This document shows, in pieces, positions 51,811 through 59,537 of a DNA stretch of 64,000 nt. Where the stretch lies: the NCBI GenBank assembly GCA_023260985.1, contig JALRKY010000080.1, positions 1-64,000 of the forward strand, read 5' to 3'. Positions within the stretch are counted from its first letter, which is position 1, and the number at the start of each line of letters is the position of its first letter. The position numbers were made by a program, and so were the translations under genes. A model generated the notes under the pieces. It had not been told where the DNA came from, did no database searches, and saw nothing but the letters and a program-made list of their open reading frames with translations. Source of the DNA: Altererythrobacter sp. GTDB lineage: Bacteria > Pseudomonadota > Alphaproteobacteria > Sphingomonadales > Sphingomonadaceae.

Positions 51811-52140
51811 ATGGCTGACGCACTCACCCTTTCGCCCGCTGCCGCCAAGCGAGTGGCGTTGATCGCCGAGAAACAGGCGAAGCCTGCTATTCTGCGTCTG
51901 GCGGTGGAAGGCGGCGGCTGCTCGGGCTTCCAGTACAAGTTCGACCTGGCCGATGCGCCAGAGGCCGACGACATGGTGAGCGAGACCGATGGCGTCCGGC
52001 TGGTGGTCGACGCCATAAGCCTGGATCTCGTCGCGGGCAGCGTGGTCGATTTCGTCGAATCGCTGGGCGGTGCGGCCTTTCGCGTCGAGAACCCGCAAGC
52101 CGCTGCTGGTTGCGGCTGCGGATCAAGCTTCGGGATTTGA
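51811..52140 (+). CDS. erpA: A-type iron-sulfur carrier, ErpA/IscA-like
   Basis: This 109-residue HesB-type protein has EGGGCSGFQYKFDLADAPE and the C-terminal GCGCGSSFG, giving the three cluster cysteines. It is distinct from SufA at 23058 and lies outside the suf operon, which suggests the ErpA role of delivering clusters to essential targets, but IscA-like function cannot be excluded. It lies between the CBS gene and xthA on the same strand. Confidence 0.85.
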   Translation: MADALTLSPAAAKRVALIAEKQAKPAILRLAVEGGGCSGFQYKFDLADAPEADDMVSETDGVRLVVDAISLDLVAGSVVDFVESLGGAAFRVENPQAAAGCGCGSSFGI

Positions 52141-52177
52141 ATTAGACCCGAGGACGATGTTCGGGCACTAAGCCCTC

Positions 52178-52975
52178 ATGAAAATTGCCACATTCAACAT
52201 CAACGGTATCAAGGCTCGCCTGCCGCGCCTGAAGGAATGGCTCGTCGAAACGCGCCCCACGGTCGCCTGCCTGCAAGAGATCAAGAGCATGGACGAGAAC
52301 TTCCCGGGCCATGAGTTCGAGGAGATCGGCTACCGCGCCCTCTGGCACGGACAGAAGTCCTTCAACGGCGTCGCCATACTGGTTGATGCGGAAGCCGGGA
52401 TCGAAGGCCCCATCGAAGTGCAGCGCGGGCTGGGCATCCCAGGCCCCGACGATTCGGGTCAGGAACAGGCGCGATATCTCGAAGCCGATGTCGGCGGCTT
52501 ACGCATTGTGTGCATCTACCTGCCCAATGGCAATCCGCAGCCGGGCCCGAAATTCGACTACAAGCTGGTATGGATGCAGCATTTGCGCGCCCGCATGGCG
52601 CAGATCTTGGCCGAGGAGGTTCCCGCCGCTGTACTGGGCGATTTCAACGTGATCCCGGAGGACAATGACGTGTGGTCGGTGAAATCCGTGGCCGACGATG
52701 CGCTGATGCAGCCCCAATCGCGCGCGGCCTACTCGCGCTTGCTGGGAGATGGCTGGACCGACGCGGTGCGCACGCACAATCCGCGCGGCGACGTGTGGAC
52801 CTATTGGGACTACCAGGCGGGCGCCTGGAAACGCGACCACGGCTTCCGCATCGACCACATATTGCTTAGCCCCGAGCTGGCCGACCGGCTCGAAGCGGTT
52901 GGTGTCGATCGCGCACATCGCGGGCGCGAAAAAGCGAGCGACCATGCGCCGGTATGGGCCGTTCTGCGAGGCTGA
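52178..52975 (+). CDS. xthA: Exodeoxyribonuclease III
   Basis: This 265-residue AP endonuclease and 3'-5' exonuclease of base-excision repair carries the family motifs: MKIATFNINGIKARL, VACLQEIKSMDENFPG (metal Glu), LGDFNVIPEDNDVW, YWDYQAGAWKRDHGFRIDHI and KASDHAPVWA (catalytic Asp-His). Length is normal. No LexA box is seen upstream. A hairpin downstream separates it from the convergent SleB-type gene. Confidence 0.95.
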   Translation: MKIATFNINGIKARLPRLKEWLVETRPTVACLQEIKSMDENFPGHEFEEIGYRALWHGQKSFNGVAILVDAEAGIEGPIEVQRGLGIPGPDDSGQEQARYLEADVGGLRIVCIYLPNGNPQPGPKFDYKLVWMQHLRARMAQILAEEVPAAVLGDFNVIPEDNDVWSVKSVADDALMQPQSRAAYSRLLGDGWTDAVRTHNPRGDVWTYWDYQAGAWKRDHGFRIDHILLSPELADRLEAVGVDRAHRGREKASDHAPVWAVLRG

Positions 52976-52985
52976 TCCAATGCAA

Positions 52986-53012
52986 AGGGCCCCAACCTTA
53001 CGGCGGGGCCCT
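52986..53012. terminator. Hairpin between convergent xthA and hydrolase genes
   Basis: A perfect 8-bp stem AGGGCCCC/GGGGCCCT with an 11-base loop stands between the two convergent stop codons. T-runs on both sides are weak (GTATTT on plus, TTGC on minus), so termination efficiency is uncertain. Confidence 0.5.
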
Positions 53013-53038
53013 CCTGTATTTCATCCATTCGCTCCTAT

Positions 53039-53701
53039 TCAGCGATAGAAGATGTGCCGGCTGATAACGGCGCGCACCACTTTCTTGTTGCTCCAACTCG
53101 GGCGCACATATTTCGCGTGGAAATAGAGCGAATCGCCCGCTTCCGATTCCCACAAACCTTCATGCGCGATGCGGGCGATTGCCTTGGCGCGCTGCCAGGC
53201 TTCCGTACCGGTCTTGATGCGCGGCATTTCACCGTCGCTCACGAAGGAAAACTGCGCGCGCTGGTAAACCACGCCGCAATAGCTTGGCGGGAAGCGCGGG
53301 TTGTCAGCGCGGTTGATCACCACTTGCGCCACAGCCAGCTGGCCGGCGAGCGGTTCGCCGCGCGCTTCGAAATAGACCGCGCCGGCAAGGCACTGCATCT
53401 GTTCGGAAAGCGCAAGTTCGGTATCGGTGGCGGCAACGAGCTGGCGCAGCGAGCCTGTCTTGGACGGCTGCGCATCGCCAGCGTCGGCAGCTTCATCGGT
53501 GACGACGGTCGGTTGTACCACTTCCTGAGAGATGAACACGGGGGTGGATGCACTATTCGATCCACCGGCGGTGTTCCCCGCCTCGATCTGCCCGGGATCA
53601 GTCTCCTGGGCAAAAGCGCCGGATGTGTCGGCGCTGGCAAATGTAAGGCCAAACAAAACCGCACCAGCGGCAAGCCCGAGCCTGTGGCTCCTGCGAATCA
53701 T
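53039..53701 (-). CDS. SleB-type cell wall hydrolase
   Basis: This 220-residue protein has a signal peptide (LGLAAGAVLFGLTFASADTSG), a Ser/Thr/Asp-rich linker and a C-terminal hydrolase_2 (SleB) domain from about residue 105: CLAGAVYFEARGEPLAGQLAV (catalytic Glu), VINRADNPRFPPSYCGVVYQ and FHAKYVRPSW. It should cleave peptidoglycan, probably as a lytic transglycosylase-like enzyme. Two cysteines in the domain are conserved in the family. The 201-bp gap upstream (53702-53902) holds short hairpins but no clear promoter. Confidence 0.85.
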   Translation of the reverse strand: MIRRSHRLGLAAGAVLFGLTFASADTSGAFAQETDPGQIEAGNTAGGSNSASTPVFISQEVVQPTVVTDEAADAGDAQPSKTGSLRQLVAATDTELALSEQMQCLAGAVYFEARGEPLAGQLAVAQVVINRADNPRFPPSYCGVVYQRAQFSFVSDGEMPRIKTGTEAWQRAKAIARIAHEGLWESEAGDSLYFHAKYVRPSWSNKKVVRAVISRHIFYR

Positions 53702-53902
53702 ATATCCATATTTTTAGGCGGTGGACGCGCACAGACGCAGGCTTGGACCGATCGCGCTTTTGCGCGTTTGTTACGGTCCGATTTATCGGCCTGCCGGCCG
53801 CCCCCCGTCTGCGTGCTTGCACCCCAGCCTTATTGCCGAAGGGCGCCGCCTGCGCACCTGGAAGTTAGCGGGCCACGTAGAGTCGAGCGGCGAACAGTCA
53901 AG

Positions 53903-54238
53903 TCAACGCGGCAAGGATGCGACGAACCGTTCTCCATCAGCGATATCTGCCTCCAAAATCCAGGTGTCGGGGTCCTGTCGCTTGCGTTTCTCGAGGTATT
54001 CGAAAATTTCCTGCAGATTTTCAGGATTTTGCCTCCTTGCAGCAATATAAGGCCGTGAGCCGTCCAGCTGCGGCAATCTTTCGAAAAGTACTGCTTGGCC
54101 GCCACGATAGATAGTTAAGATGAGGATGGTTCCGGCATCCTTTTCGCCCTTGGCGATAACGCTTGCGAAACCACCTTGCGATTCGATTGCACGGATCAGA
54201 CCGGCCACTTCGAGATGTGCTGGAAGCCGCGCATCCAT
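53903..54238 (-). CDS. DUF1491 family protein
   Basis: This 111-residue protein matches DUF1491, an alphaproteobacterial family: MDARLPAHLEVAGLIRAIES, then GEKDAGTILILTIYRGGQ, ERLPQLDGSR and IFEYLEKRKRQDPDTWILEADI. Function unknown. The start ATG at 54238 matches the family beginning. It lies 108 bp after ptsN on the same strand; between them no T-run terminator is evident. Confidence 0.82.
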   Translation of the reverse strand: MDARLPAHLEVAGLIRAIESQGGFASVIAKGEKDAGTILILTIYRGGQAVLFERLPQLDGSRPYIAARRQNPENLQEIFEYLEKRKRQDPDTWILEADIADGERFVASLPR

Positions 54239-54346
54239 CTGCGCTAGCTATCCTTGCCTGGGCACACCGACATAAGGGGCCGCGTTCTCACTCGGCAATC
54301 CGGCACGTCTCCGGTCACGGGAGCCGCAACCGCTCCGTGCAATCCA

Positions 54347-54808
54347 TCATGCAGCATCGCGGTCGAGATGGTTGCTCAGCAGCGCAAACATCGCTTCGGC
54401 ATCCGGCGCTTCGAGCAACGCTTCGCGCTTGGCGTCGTCCCGCACCAGTCGCGAAATCGCCGCCAGCGCATGCAAATGCGCCGCACCCGCGTTCTCGGGA
54501 GAAAGCAGGCCAAACACCAGATCGACCGCCATACCGTCGGCCGCATCGAAATCGACGGGCGATTCGAGCCGCAACAGCACCGTAACCGGGCGATTCACTT
54601 CAGAAGACCGGGTGTGCGGTATCGCGACGCCATTGCCGAATCCGGTCGAGCCGAGCTTTTCGCGCACCTCGATCCCATCAAGCGTTTGCACAGGATCGAC
54701 CGCATAGGCGCGCCCAAACAGCGCAGCGACCCGTTCCAGAACATCCTGCTTCGATTCAAGCCGAACGGTTGCGACCGCGTCGGGAAGCAATTGAAAATTC
54801 GCGTTCAT
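54347..54808 (-). CDS. ptsN: PTS IIA-like nitrogen regulatory protein PtsN
   Basis: This 153-residue EIIA-Ntr protein has the phosphorylated His65 in GNGVAIPHTRS and other family features (ERVAALFGRAYAVDP, DLVFGLLSPENAGAAHLHAL). It takes phosphate from NPr in the nitrogen phosphotransferase system and regulates metabolism and potassium or nitrogen responses. ATG 54808 is used; the frame extends 12 codons upstream. It follows hpf on the same strand, a common arrangement (hpf-ptsN). Confidence 0.9.
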   Translation of the reverse strand: MNANFQLLPDAVATVRLESKQDVLERVAALFGRAYAVDPVQTLDGIEVREKLGSTGFGNGVAIPHTRSSEVNRPVTVLLRLESPVDFDAADGMAVDLVFGLLSPENAGAAHLHALAAISRLVRDDAKREALLEAPDAEAMFALLSNHLDRDAA

Positions 54809-54941
54809 GTCAGCTTGCAATACATCCAATGACAATACCGGCAACTGTTGGCGATATGGCCGCCGCCCTTTGTAAGCGCCATGCCTTCAGCAACATTAAA
54901 GAGCCGTCGAGCTTGCCGCATTCTATCCTGCGGCACTTGAT

Positions 54942-55526
54942 TTAGCGAGGCTCAACCCAGCCGATCGACCCATCGGAGCGGCGATAGACCATATTATTCC
55001 TGCCGGTGCCAGCATTTTTGAAAAACAGCGCATTCGTATTGCGCAGATCGAGCATCATCACAGCGTCGGCCACGCTGGCTTCGGGGATATCTACGCTGGT
55101 TTCAGCGATGATCGGCGGTGCATCGCTGGTGACTTCATCTTCCGCCTCATCGCTTGCAAAGATGGTGTAAGCCGCTTCTTCGAATGCGTAGGCGGCTTCC
55201 TCTTGGCGCTGGGCGTGCGCAGCCTGCTCGTGCCTGTCGGTCAGGCGCCGTTTGTAGCGGCGCAGCTGCTTGTCGATCTTTTCCGCGGCTCCATCGAGCG
55301 CCAAATGGGCATCTTGCGCTTCGGCATGTGCCTTGAGGATCAATCCCTGCATGACATGCGTCACTATGTCGCATTTGAACATGCCTGCCGGCGCCTTGCC
55401 GAAAGTGACATGCGAGGACAGCGCACGATCGAAATATTTGTCGACCATCCCGCCAAGGCGTTCCGCCACATGGTCCTGAAGGGCGGCGCCCGTTTCGATC
55501 TGATGACCCGAAACCCGAATATCCAT
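54942..55526 (-). CDS. hpf: Ribosome hibernation promoting factor, long form
   Basis: This 194-residue protein has the YfiA/HPF domain (MDIRVSGHQIETGAALQDHV, VTHVMQGLILKAHAEAQDAHLAL-type helix, AAEKIDKQLRRYKRRLTD). A C-terminal dimerisation domain follows (about 135-190, SVADAVMMLDLRNTNALFF, MVYRRSDGSIGWVEP) that pairs 70S ribosomes into 100S. The ATG at 55526 starts the family sequence; the upstream open frame overlaps dnaQ and is discarded. hpf and ptsN are usually linked. Confidence 0.92.
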   Translation of the reverse strand: MDIRVSGHQIETGAALQDHVAERLGGMVDKYFDRALSSHVTFGKAPAGMFKCDIVTHVMQGLILKAHAEAQDAHLALDGAAEKIDKQLRRYKRRLTDRHEQAAHAQRQEEAAYAFEEAAYTIFASDEAEDEVTSDAPPIIAETSVDIPEASVADAVMMLDLRNTNALFFKNAGTGRNNMVYRRSDGSIGWVEPR

Positions 55527-55578
55527 GATGGCCCAATCTCCTTTCTGTTCTTTCGAGGCCGCACCGGCCCCGAAAATT

Positions 55579-56271
55579 TCAGTTCGACCAGAGTGGGGAG
55601 TCGATCTGGTCGACAAATGCCTTGTGCCGCGCCAGTTCCTCATCGGTCGGCGCATGTGGCCGTGGTTCACGGAGGGGTCGCATTGCAGCGGTAGCTGCAA
55701 CGGAGTGAGAAATTTCAACCTCGACCAGAGCGGTTTCCGCCGCGAGCTCGAGCCCGATCTGGCGACCACCAGTGAGTTCGACATAGACCTGCGCCAACAG
55801 CTCTGCGTCGAGGAGCGCGCCATGCTTAACGCGGTGGCTGCGATCGATCCCGTAACGGGTGCACAGTGCATCGAGCGAAACCTTCGCGCCGGGATGACGT
55901 TTGCGCGCGATCGCAACGGTGTCGATCATCCGGTCGTTGTTGACCCGAGCCATGCCGATCCGCTCAAGCTCGGAATTGAGGAAGCCGAAGTCGAACCCGG
56001 CGTTGTGCGCCACCAGCGGCGCATCGCCGAGGAACTCCATCAGTTCTTCGGCGCGCTCGGCAAAGCGGAGCTTATCCGAAAGGAACGAGATTGACAGGCC
56101 GTGGACGGCTTCTGCCGCAGCGGGCATGTCTCGTTCCGGGTTGAAATAGGCATGGAAGCTGGCGCCGCTTGGCACCCGGTTGATCATTTCGATGCATCCG
56201 ATTTCTACCATCCGGTCGCCCGAAGCTGGGTCGAGGCCGGTGGTTTCGGTGTCGAAAACGATTTCCCGCAT
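55579..56271 (-). CDS. dnaQ: DNA polymerase III epsilon subunit, proofreading exonuclease
   Basis: This 230-residue 3'-5' exonuclease is part of the replicative polymerase. Exo I is in IVFDTETTGLDP (Asp7, Glu9), Exo II in VAHNAGFDFGFLNSEL and Exo III in HRVKHGALLDAELLAQVY. The C-terminal tail (RPHAPTDEELARHKAFVDQ) would bind the polymerase alpha subunit. ATG 56271 gives the normal N-terminus. It is the downstream end of the ppsR-maf-aroE-coaE-dnaQ run, next to the proposed origin. Confidence 0.93.
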   Translation of the reverse strand: MREIVFDTETTGLDPASGDRMVEIGCIEMINRVPSGASFHAYFNPERDMPAAAEAVHGLSISFLSDKLRFAERAEELMEFLGDAPLVAHNAGFDFGFLNSELERIGMARVNNDRMIDTVAIARKRHPGAKVSLDALCTRYGIDRSHRVKHGALLDAELLAQVYVELTGGRQIGLELAAETALVEVEISHSVAATAAMRPLREPRPHAPTDEELARHKAFVDQIDSPLWSN

Positions 56272-56332
56272 CGATTTCAATATCGGACTCGGTTTGGCAT
56301 TTGGCAAGCAATTCTGCGCGGCAAAATGCCGT

Positions 56333-56929
56333 CTATTCTCCGGCCGAAAGTCGCTCGATCAATGCGACCACTTCGGCTTCGGTTTCCGCATGCGACACGT
56401 CGGTGTTGATCACATGGTCTGCCTTCGCGCGCTTTTCCGCATCGGGCACCTGGAGATCGAGCATGTGGGCGAATTTCTCGGGCGTCATACCGGGCCGAGC
56501 GAGCACTCGCTGGCGCTGGGCATCGGTCGGGGCCGAGACGACGACCACCGTATCGACCTGTTTTTCTCCGCCCTTCTCGAACAACAACGGGATATCGAAC
56601 ACCACGATCGGCGCGCCACCATGTTCGATCATGAAATCGGCGCGACGCGCCGCAACTGCGGGATGGACGATTGATTCGAGCCGGGCGAGAGCTTGCTTGT
56701 CGCCAAACACCTGCGCGCCAAGCGCCTCGCGCTTGACCCCTTCAGGCCCGGTCGAGCCAGGGAAGGCCGCTTCTATCGCAGGAAGCAACTCAGCACCGGG
56801 GCGTTGCATCCGGCGCACTTCGGCATCGGCGTCGAACACGGGAACGCCGTGGCGGATGAACATTTCCGCGACGGTCGACTTGCCCATGCCGATCGATCCG
56901 GTGAGGCCAACAATGAGCGGTCGGGTCAT
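56333..56929 (-). CDS. coaE: Dephospho-CoA kinase
   Basis: This 198-residue kinase performs the last step of coenzyme A synthesis. The P-loop is GLTGSIGMGKST (8-19), with FDADAEVRRMQRPG, DIPLLFEKGGEKQVDTVVVV and RVLARPGMTPEKFAHML as family motifs. The ATG overlaps the aroE stop (TGATG). dnaQ follows 61 bp downstream. This coaE-dnaQ linkage is conserved in alphaproteobacteria. Confidence 0.93.
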   Translation of the reverse strand: MTRPLIVGLTGSIGMGKSTVAEMFIRHGVPVFDADAEVRRMQRPGAELLPAIEAAFPGSTGPEGVKREALGAQVFGDKQALARLESIVHPAVAARRADFMIEHGGAPIVVFDIPLLFEKGGEKQVDTVVVVSAPTDAQRQRVLARPGMTPEKFAHMLDLQVPDAEKRAKADHVINTDVSHAETEAEVVALIERLSAGE

Positions 56930-57780
56930 CAGGTGAGCATCTCCCTCAGTTCGTCATCGTGCCGGCGCGGCGGCGCTTCCCCGAAGAAGCGCTCGAACGC
57001 GAGCGCCGCCTGCCCGATAAGCATATTAAGCCCATCGAGTGTGCGGTGCCTGGCGGTGCAAGCCACCTTGAGGAAGACAGTATCAACCGGATCAGTCACG
57101 ATGTCATAGGCGATCGCGCCCGGAGGCGCGTGGCTCCAGTCGAAGGCAAGTGGTGGCTGGCCGCGCATGCCCAGCGGCAAGGCATTGACCACCAGGTCGA
57201 GGCAGCCCTCACGGTCATCAAAGGGAAAATCGGTTGGATCAGCAAAGTGCGCGAGCTCGATTGCATGGTGCTCGCCTTTGGGGGTAAGTTCATCGAGCAT
57301 GGCGCGCGCCTTGGCTGGATCGCGCGCGGCGAGCACCAATGTGAAACCCTCGTCAGCAAGCGCCGCAACAATCGCGCGCGCTGCGCCGCCTGTACCGAGC
57401 ACCCGCGCCATACGAAACAGGTGCCGCTGGCTCAGCTCGTAGTGCAGCGGCTCGAGGAAACCACCCGCGTCGGTATTATAGCCGACCAGCTGCTCACCCT
57501 CGCGAACGATCGTGTTGACCGCGCCGATACGCGCCGCCAGCGGATCGAGCCGGTCGAGCAGCGTGATCACCGCCTGCTTGTGTGGCATGGTGACATTGCA
57601 ACCGCGCCAGTCGGGATCCGCGCGACGGTTATCAAGGTAATCTGCCAGTTGCCCCATAGTGACATGCACGGCCCGGTAAGCGGCATTGAGGCCCAAATGA
57701 GCAATCCAGAAACCATGGATCGCGGGGCTTTTTGATTGGGTGATAGGATCGCCTATAACTTCGGCGTAGGGAAGGCTCAC
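56929..57780 (-). CDS. aroE: Shikimate dehydrogenase (NADP+)
   Basis: This 283-residue enzyme of the shikimate pathway reduces 3-dehydroshikimate. Substrate-binding motifs: GDPITQSKSPAIHGFW, GCNVTMPHKQAV (catalytic Lys), AVNTIVREGEQLVGYNTDAGG. The nucleotide-binding loop is VLGTGGAARAIV. The start overlaps the maf stop (ATGA), and the stop overlaps the coaE start (TGATG). Confidence 0.93.
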   Translation of the reverse strand: MSLPYAEVIGDPITQSKSPAIHGFWIAHLGLNAAYRAVHVTMGQLADYLDNRRADPDWRGCNVTMPHKQAVITLLDRLDPLAARIGAVNTIVREGEQLVGYNTDAGGFLEPLHYELSQRHLFRMARVLGTGGAARAIVAALADEGFTLVLAARDPAKARAMLDELTPKGEHHAIELAHFADPTDFPFDDREGCLDLVVNALPLGMRGQPPLAFDWSHAPPGAIAYDIVTDPVDTVFLKVACTARHRTLDGLNMLIGQAALAFERFFGEAPPRRHDDELREMLT

Positions 57781-58361
57781 GATTCCAACTCCCCTAGCTC
57801 GCGCAGAGCTGTGAGCACGCCGAGCAGCGGCATGCCGAGCACGGTGAAGTGGTCACCTTCGATCGCGTCGAACAATTGCACACCCAGCCCTTCGATACGG
57901 AACACGCCAACGCAGTGGCTGACTTTGGGCCATTCGGCGTCGAGATATCGCTCGATGAATCCGTCGCTCAGTTCGCGCACATGCAGCCGTGCAAGCGAAG
58001 CCTCGCTCCATTCGCAAGTATCGTCGCGCACCAATGCCGCGGCGCTATGCAGTTCCATCACCTTGCCCGAAAAGAAATGCAGGTGCTCTGCCGCCCGCGC
58101 GCGGCTTTCAGGCTTGTCGAAACGCCGCCCGCCACACATCACCAGGCTGTCGCTGCCGATTACCAACCGCCCAGGATGCGTGCTTGCCACTGCTTGTGCC
58201 TTTGCGACACTCAACGCTTCGGCGATCTCGCCTGGAGCGCACTCCACCAACCCAGCTTCCAACACTCGCTCATCGAGTGATGCAGGGATCGCTTCATGTG
58301 CAATACCTGCTACATCGAGCATGGCGCGACGCGACGCGCTCTTCGAAGCGAGCAAGATCAT
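57777..58361 (-). CDS. maf: Maf family nucleotide pyrophosphatase
   Basis: This 194-residue Maf protein has the signature LLASKSASRRAMLDVAG (SxSxRR), GSDSLVMCGGRRFDKP and the later FRIEGLGVQLFDAIEGDHFTV. Maf proteins hydrolyse non-canonical nucleoside triphosphates such as modified pyrimidines. The subgroup looks closer to YceF (m7GTP-type) than to YhdE, without certainty. Overlaps with ppsR (ATGA) and aroE (ATGA) show coupling. Confidence 0.88.
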   Translation of the reverse strand: MILLASKSASRRAMLDVAGIAHEAIPASLDERVLEAGLVECAPGEIAEALSVAKAQAVASTHPGRLVIGSDSLVMCGGRRFDKPESRARAAEHLHFFSGKVMELHSAAALVRDDTCEWSEASLARLHVRELSDGFIERYLDAEWPKVSHCVGVFRIEGLGVQLFDAIEGDHFTVLGMPLLGVLTALRELGELES

Positions 58362-59206
58362 ATTGCGCCTTCACCCTCTTTGTCGCCAGGTCTCGGCCTA
58401 TCGGTGCGCTCCTGCATGAAGCGGATCACTGCGGCAGCGGTTTCCTCGATCGATCGGCGCGTTACGTCGATCACTGGCCAACCATTATCGGCAAACATGC
58501 GGCGCGCAAACTGCACTTCCTCGCGCACTTTTTCGCCATCGACATAGGAAGTCTCGGTGCCTTCATTGAGCGACAACAGCCGGTTGCGCCGCACCTGCAC
58601 CAGCCGTTCGGGGGCGGTGGTAAGCCCCACCACGAGTGGGCGACGGAGCCCGAACAGCGTTGGTGGTGGTGGAGATTCCATTACCAACGGGATATTCGCA
58701 ACCTTGTATCCGCGATTGGCGAGATAGATGCTGGTCGGCGTCTTCGAACTGCGCGATACGCCAGCGAGTACGATATCCGCCTCTTCCCAATCTTCCCATC
58801 CTACGCCGTCATCATGCGCGATAGTATAATGAATTGCTTCGACTCTGCGGAAATAGGCCTCGTCCATCAGGTGCTGGCGGCCGGGCCTACCATGCGCTTC
58901 CTCGCCGAGCTGGACTTCGAGCGCCGCCGTGACCGCATCGAGCACCGGTACAGCGGGTAGGCCAAGCTGGCGGCAATGCTCCTCCAGCCTTGCGCGGGTT
59001 TCCGGATTCACGAGCGTGAACAGAACTAGGCCAGGGCTGTTTGTGAGTGACGGCACGATCCGGTCGAGATGTTGGCGTGAACGCACCATCGGCCAGAAAT
59101 GGCGCACGACGTCTGGATTGTCGAATTGCGCGAGCGCCGCCTTGGCGATCATCTCGAGCGTTTCTCCGGTCGAGTCCGAAACGAGGTGGAGGTGCATGCG
59201 TTGCAT
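58358..59206 (-). CDS. ppsR: Pyruvate,water/phosphate dikinase regulatory protein (DUF299)
   Basis: This protein of about 282 residues is a bifunctional ADP-dependent kinase and phosphorylase regulating PEP synthase or pyruvate phosphate dikinase. Family motifs: HLHLVSDSTGETLEMIAKAAL and the P-loop-like AGVSRSSKTPTSIYLANRG, then KVANIPLV. The start lies at 59206 or 59197 (the latter gives MHLHLVS). It is the first gene of the leftward coupled operon and borders the proposed origin; the Rickettsia RP001 and Caulobacter homologues occupy the same position, as I recall. Confidence 0.88.
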   Translation of the reverse strand: MQRMHLHLVSDSTGETLEMIAKAALAQFDNPDVVRHFWPMVRSRQHLDRIVPSLTNSPGLVLFTLVNPETRARLEEHCRQLGLPAVPVLDAVTAALEVQLGEEAHGRPGRQHLMDEAYFRRVEAIHYTIAHDDGVGWEDWEEADIVLAGVSRSSKTPTSIYLANRGYKVANIPLVMESPPPPTLFGLRRPLVVGLTTAPERLVQVRRNRLLSLNEGTETSYVDGEKVREEVQFARRMFADNGWPVIDVTRRSIEETAAAVIRFMQERTDRPRPGDKEGEGAI

Positions 59207-59537
59207 TGCGTGGTAGTTGCATCCTTGCTGGGAATGCCTGTGGAGAATGCAAGGCATAAACCACGGGAGAGGCCTGCCGACAAGTTTGGGGAGAGATTCC
59301 ATGCCCGCTATCAGCTTTATCGCCAGTGAGTTTGTAGACATCGAGCGTCGCTATCAACAGGCTGGGGATAGCGCGAATAAGTTTGACTCGACCTAGGTAA
59401 TCCCACGATTCGCAAGCCGGACGGTACTTTGCTCCGCGGGAAAAATCGGGCAGGAGCCACTTGTCCCCGAAATCCACAAGGCCAACAGACTCCTAAATCC
59501 TTTTATAAATATAATTATATTGATTGGATAAGACATC
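59207..59537. other. Proposed chromosomal replication origin (oriC) between ppsR and hemE
   Basis: This 331-bp gap contains a 14-bp perfect AT palindrome (59508-59521) inside an AT-rich run (59501-59521) that could be the unwinding element. DnaA-box-like 9-mers lie at 59239-59247 (TGTGGAGAA, 8 of 9), 59351-59359, 59363-59371, 59470-59478 and 59523-59531 (each 7 of 9, against TTATCCACA or its complement). Four GANTC methylation sites are at 59295, 59385, 59407 and 59488. The flanking genes point away on both sides, and the gene order (dnaQ, coaE, aroE, maf, ppsR | hemE, hemJ, rho) is that of the alphaproteobacterial hemE/RP001 origin region. It also contains the hemE and ppsR promoters. No perfect DnaA box and no CtrA site (TTAA-N7-TTAA) is visible. 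Confidence 0.6.

Noticed and set aside
59207-59537. CtrA binding site (TTAA-N7-TTAA) in the origin
   Set aside because: There is no TTAA at all in the interval.
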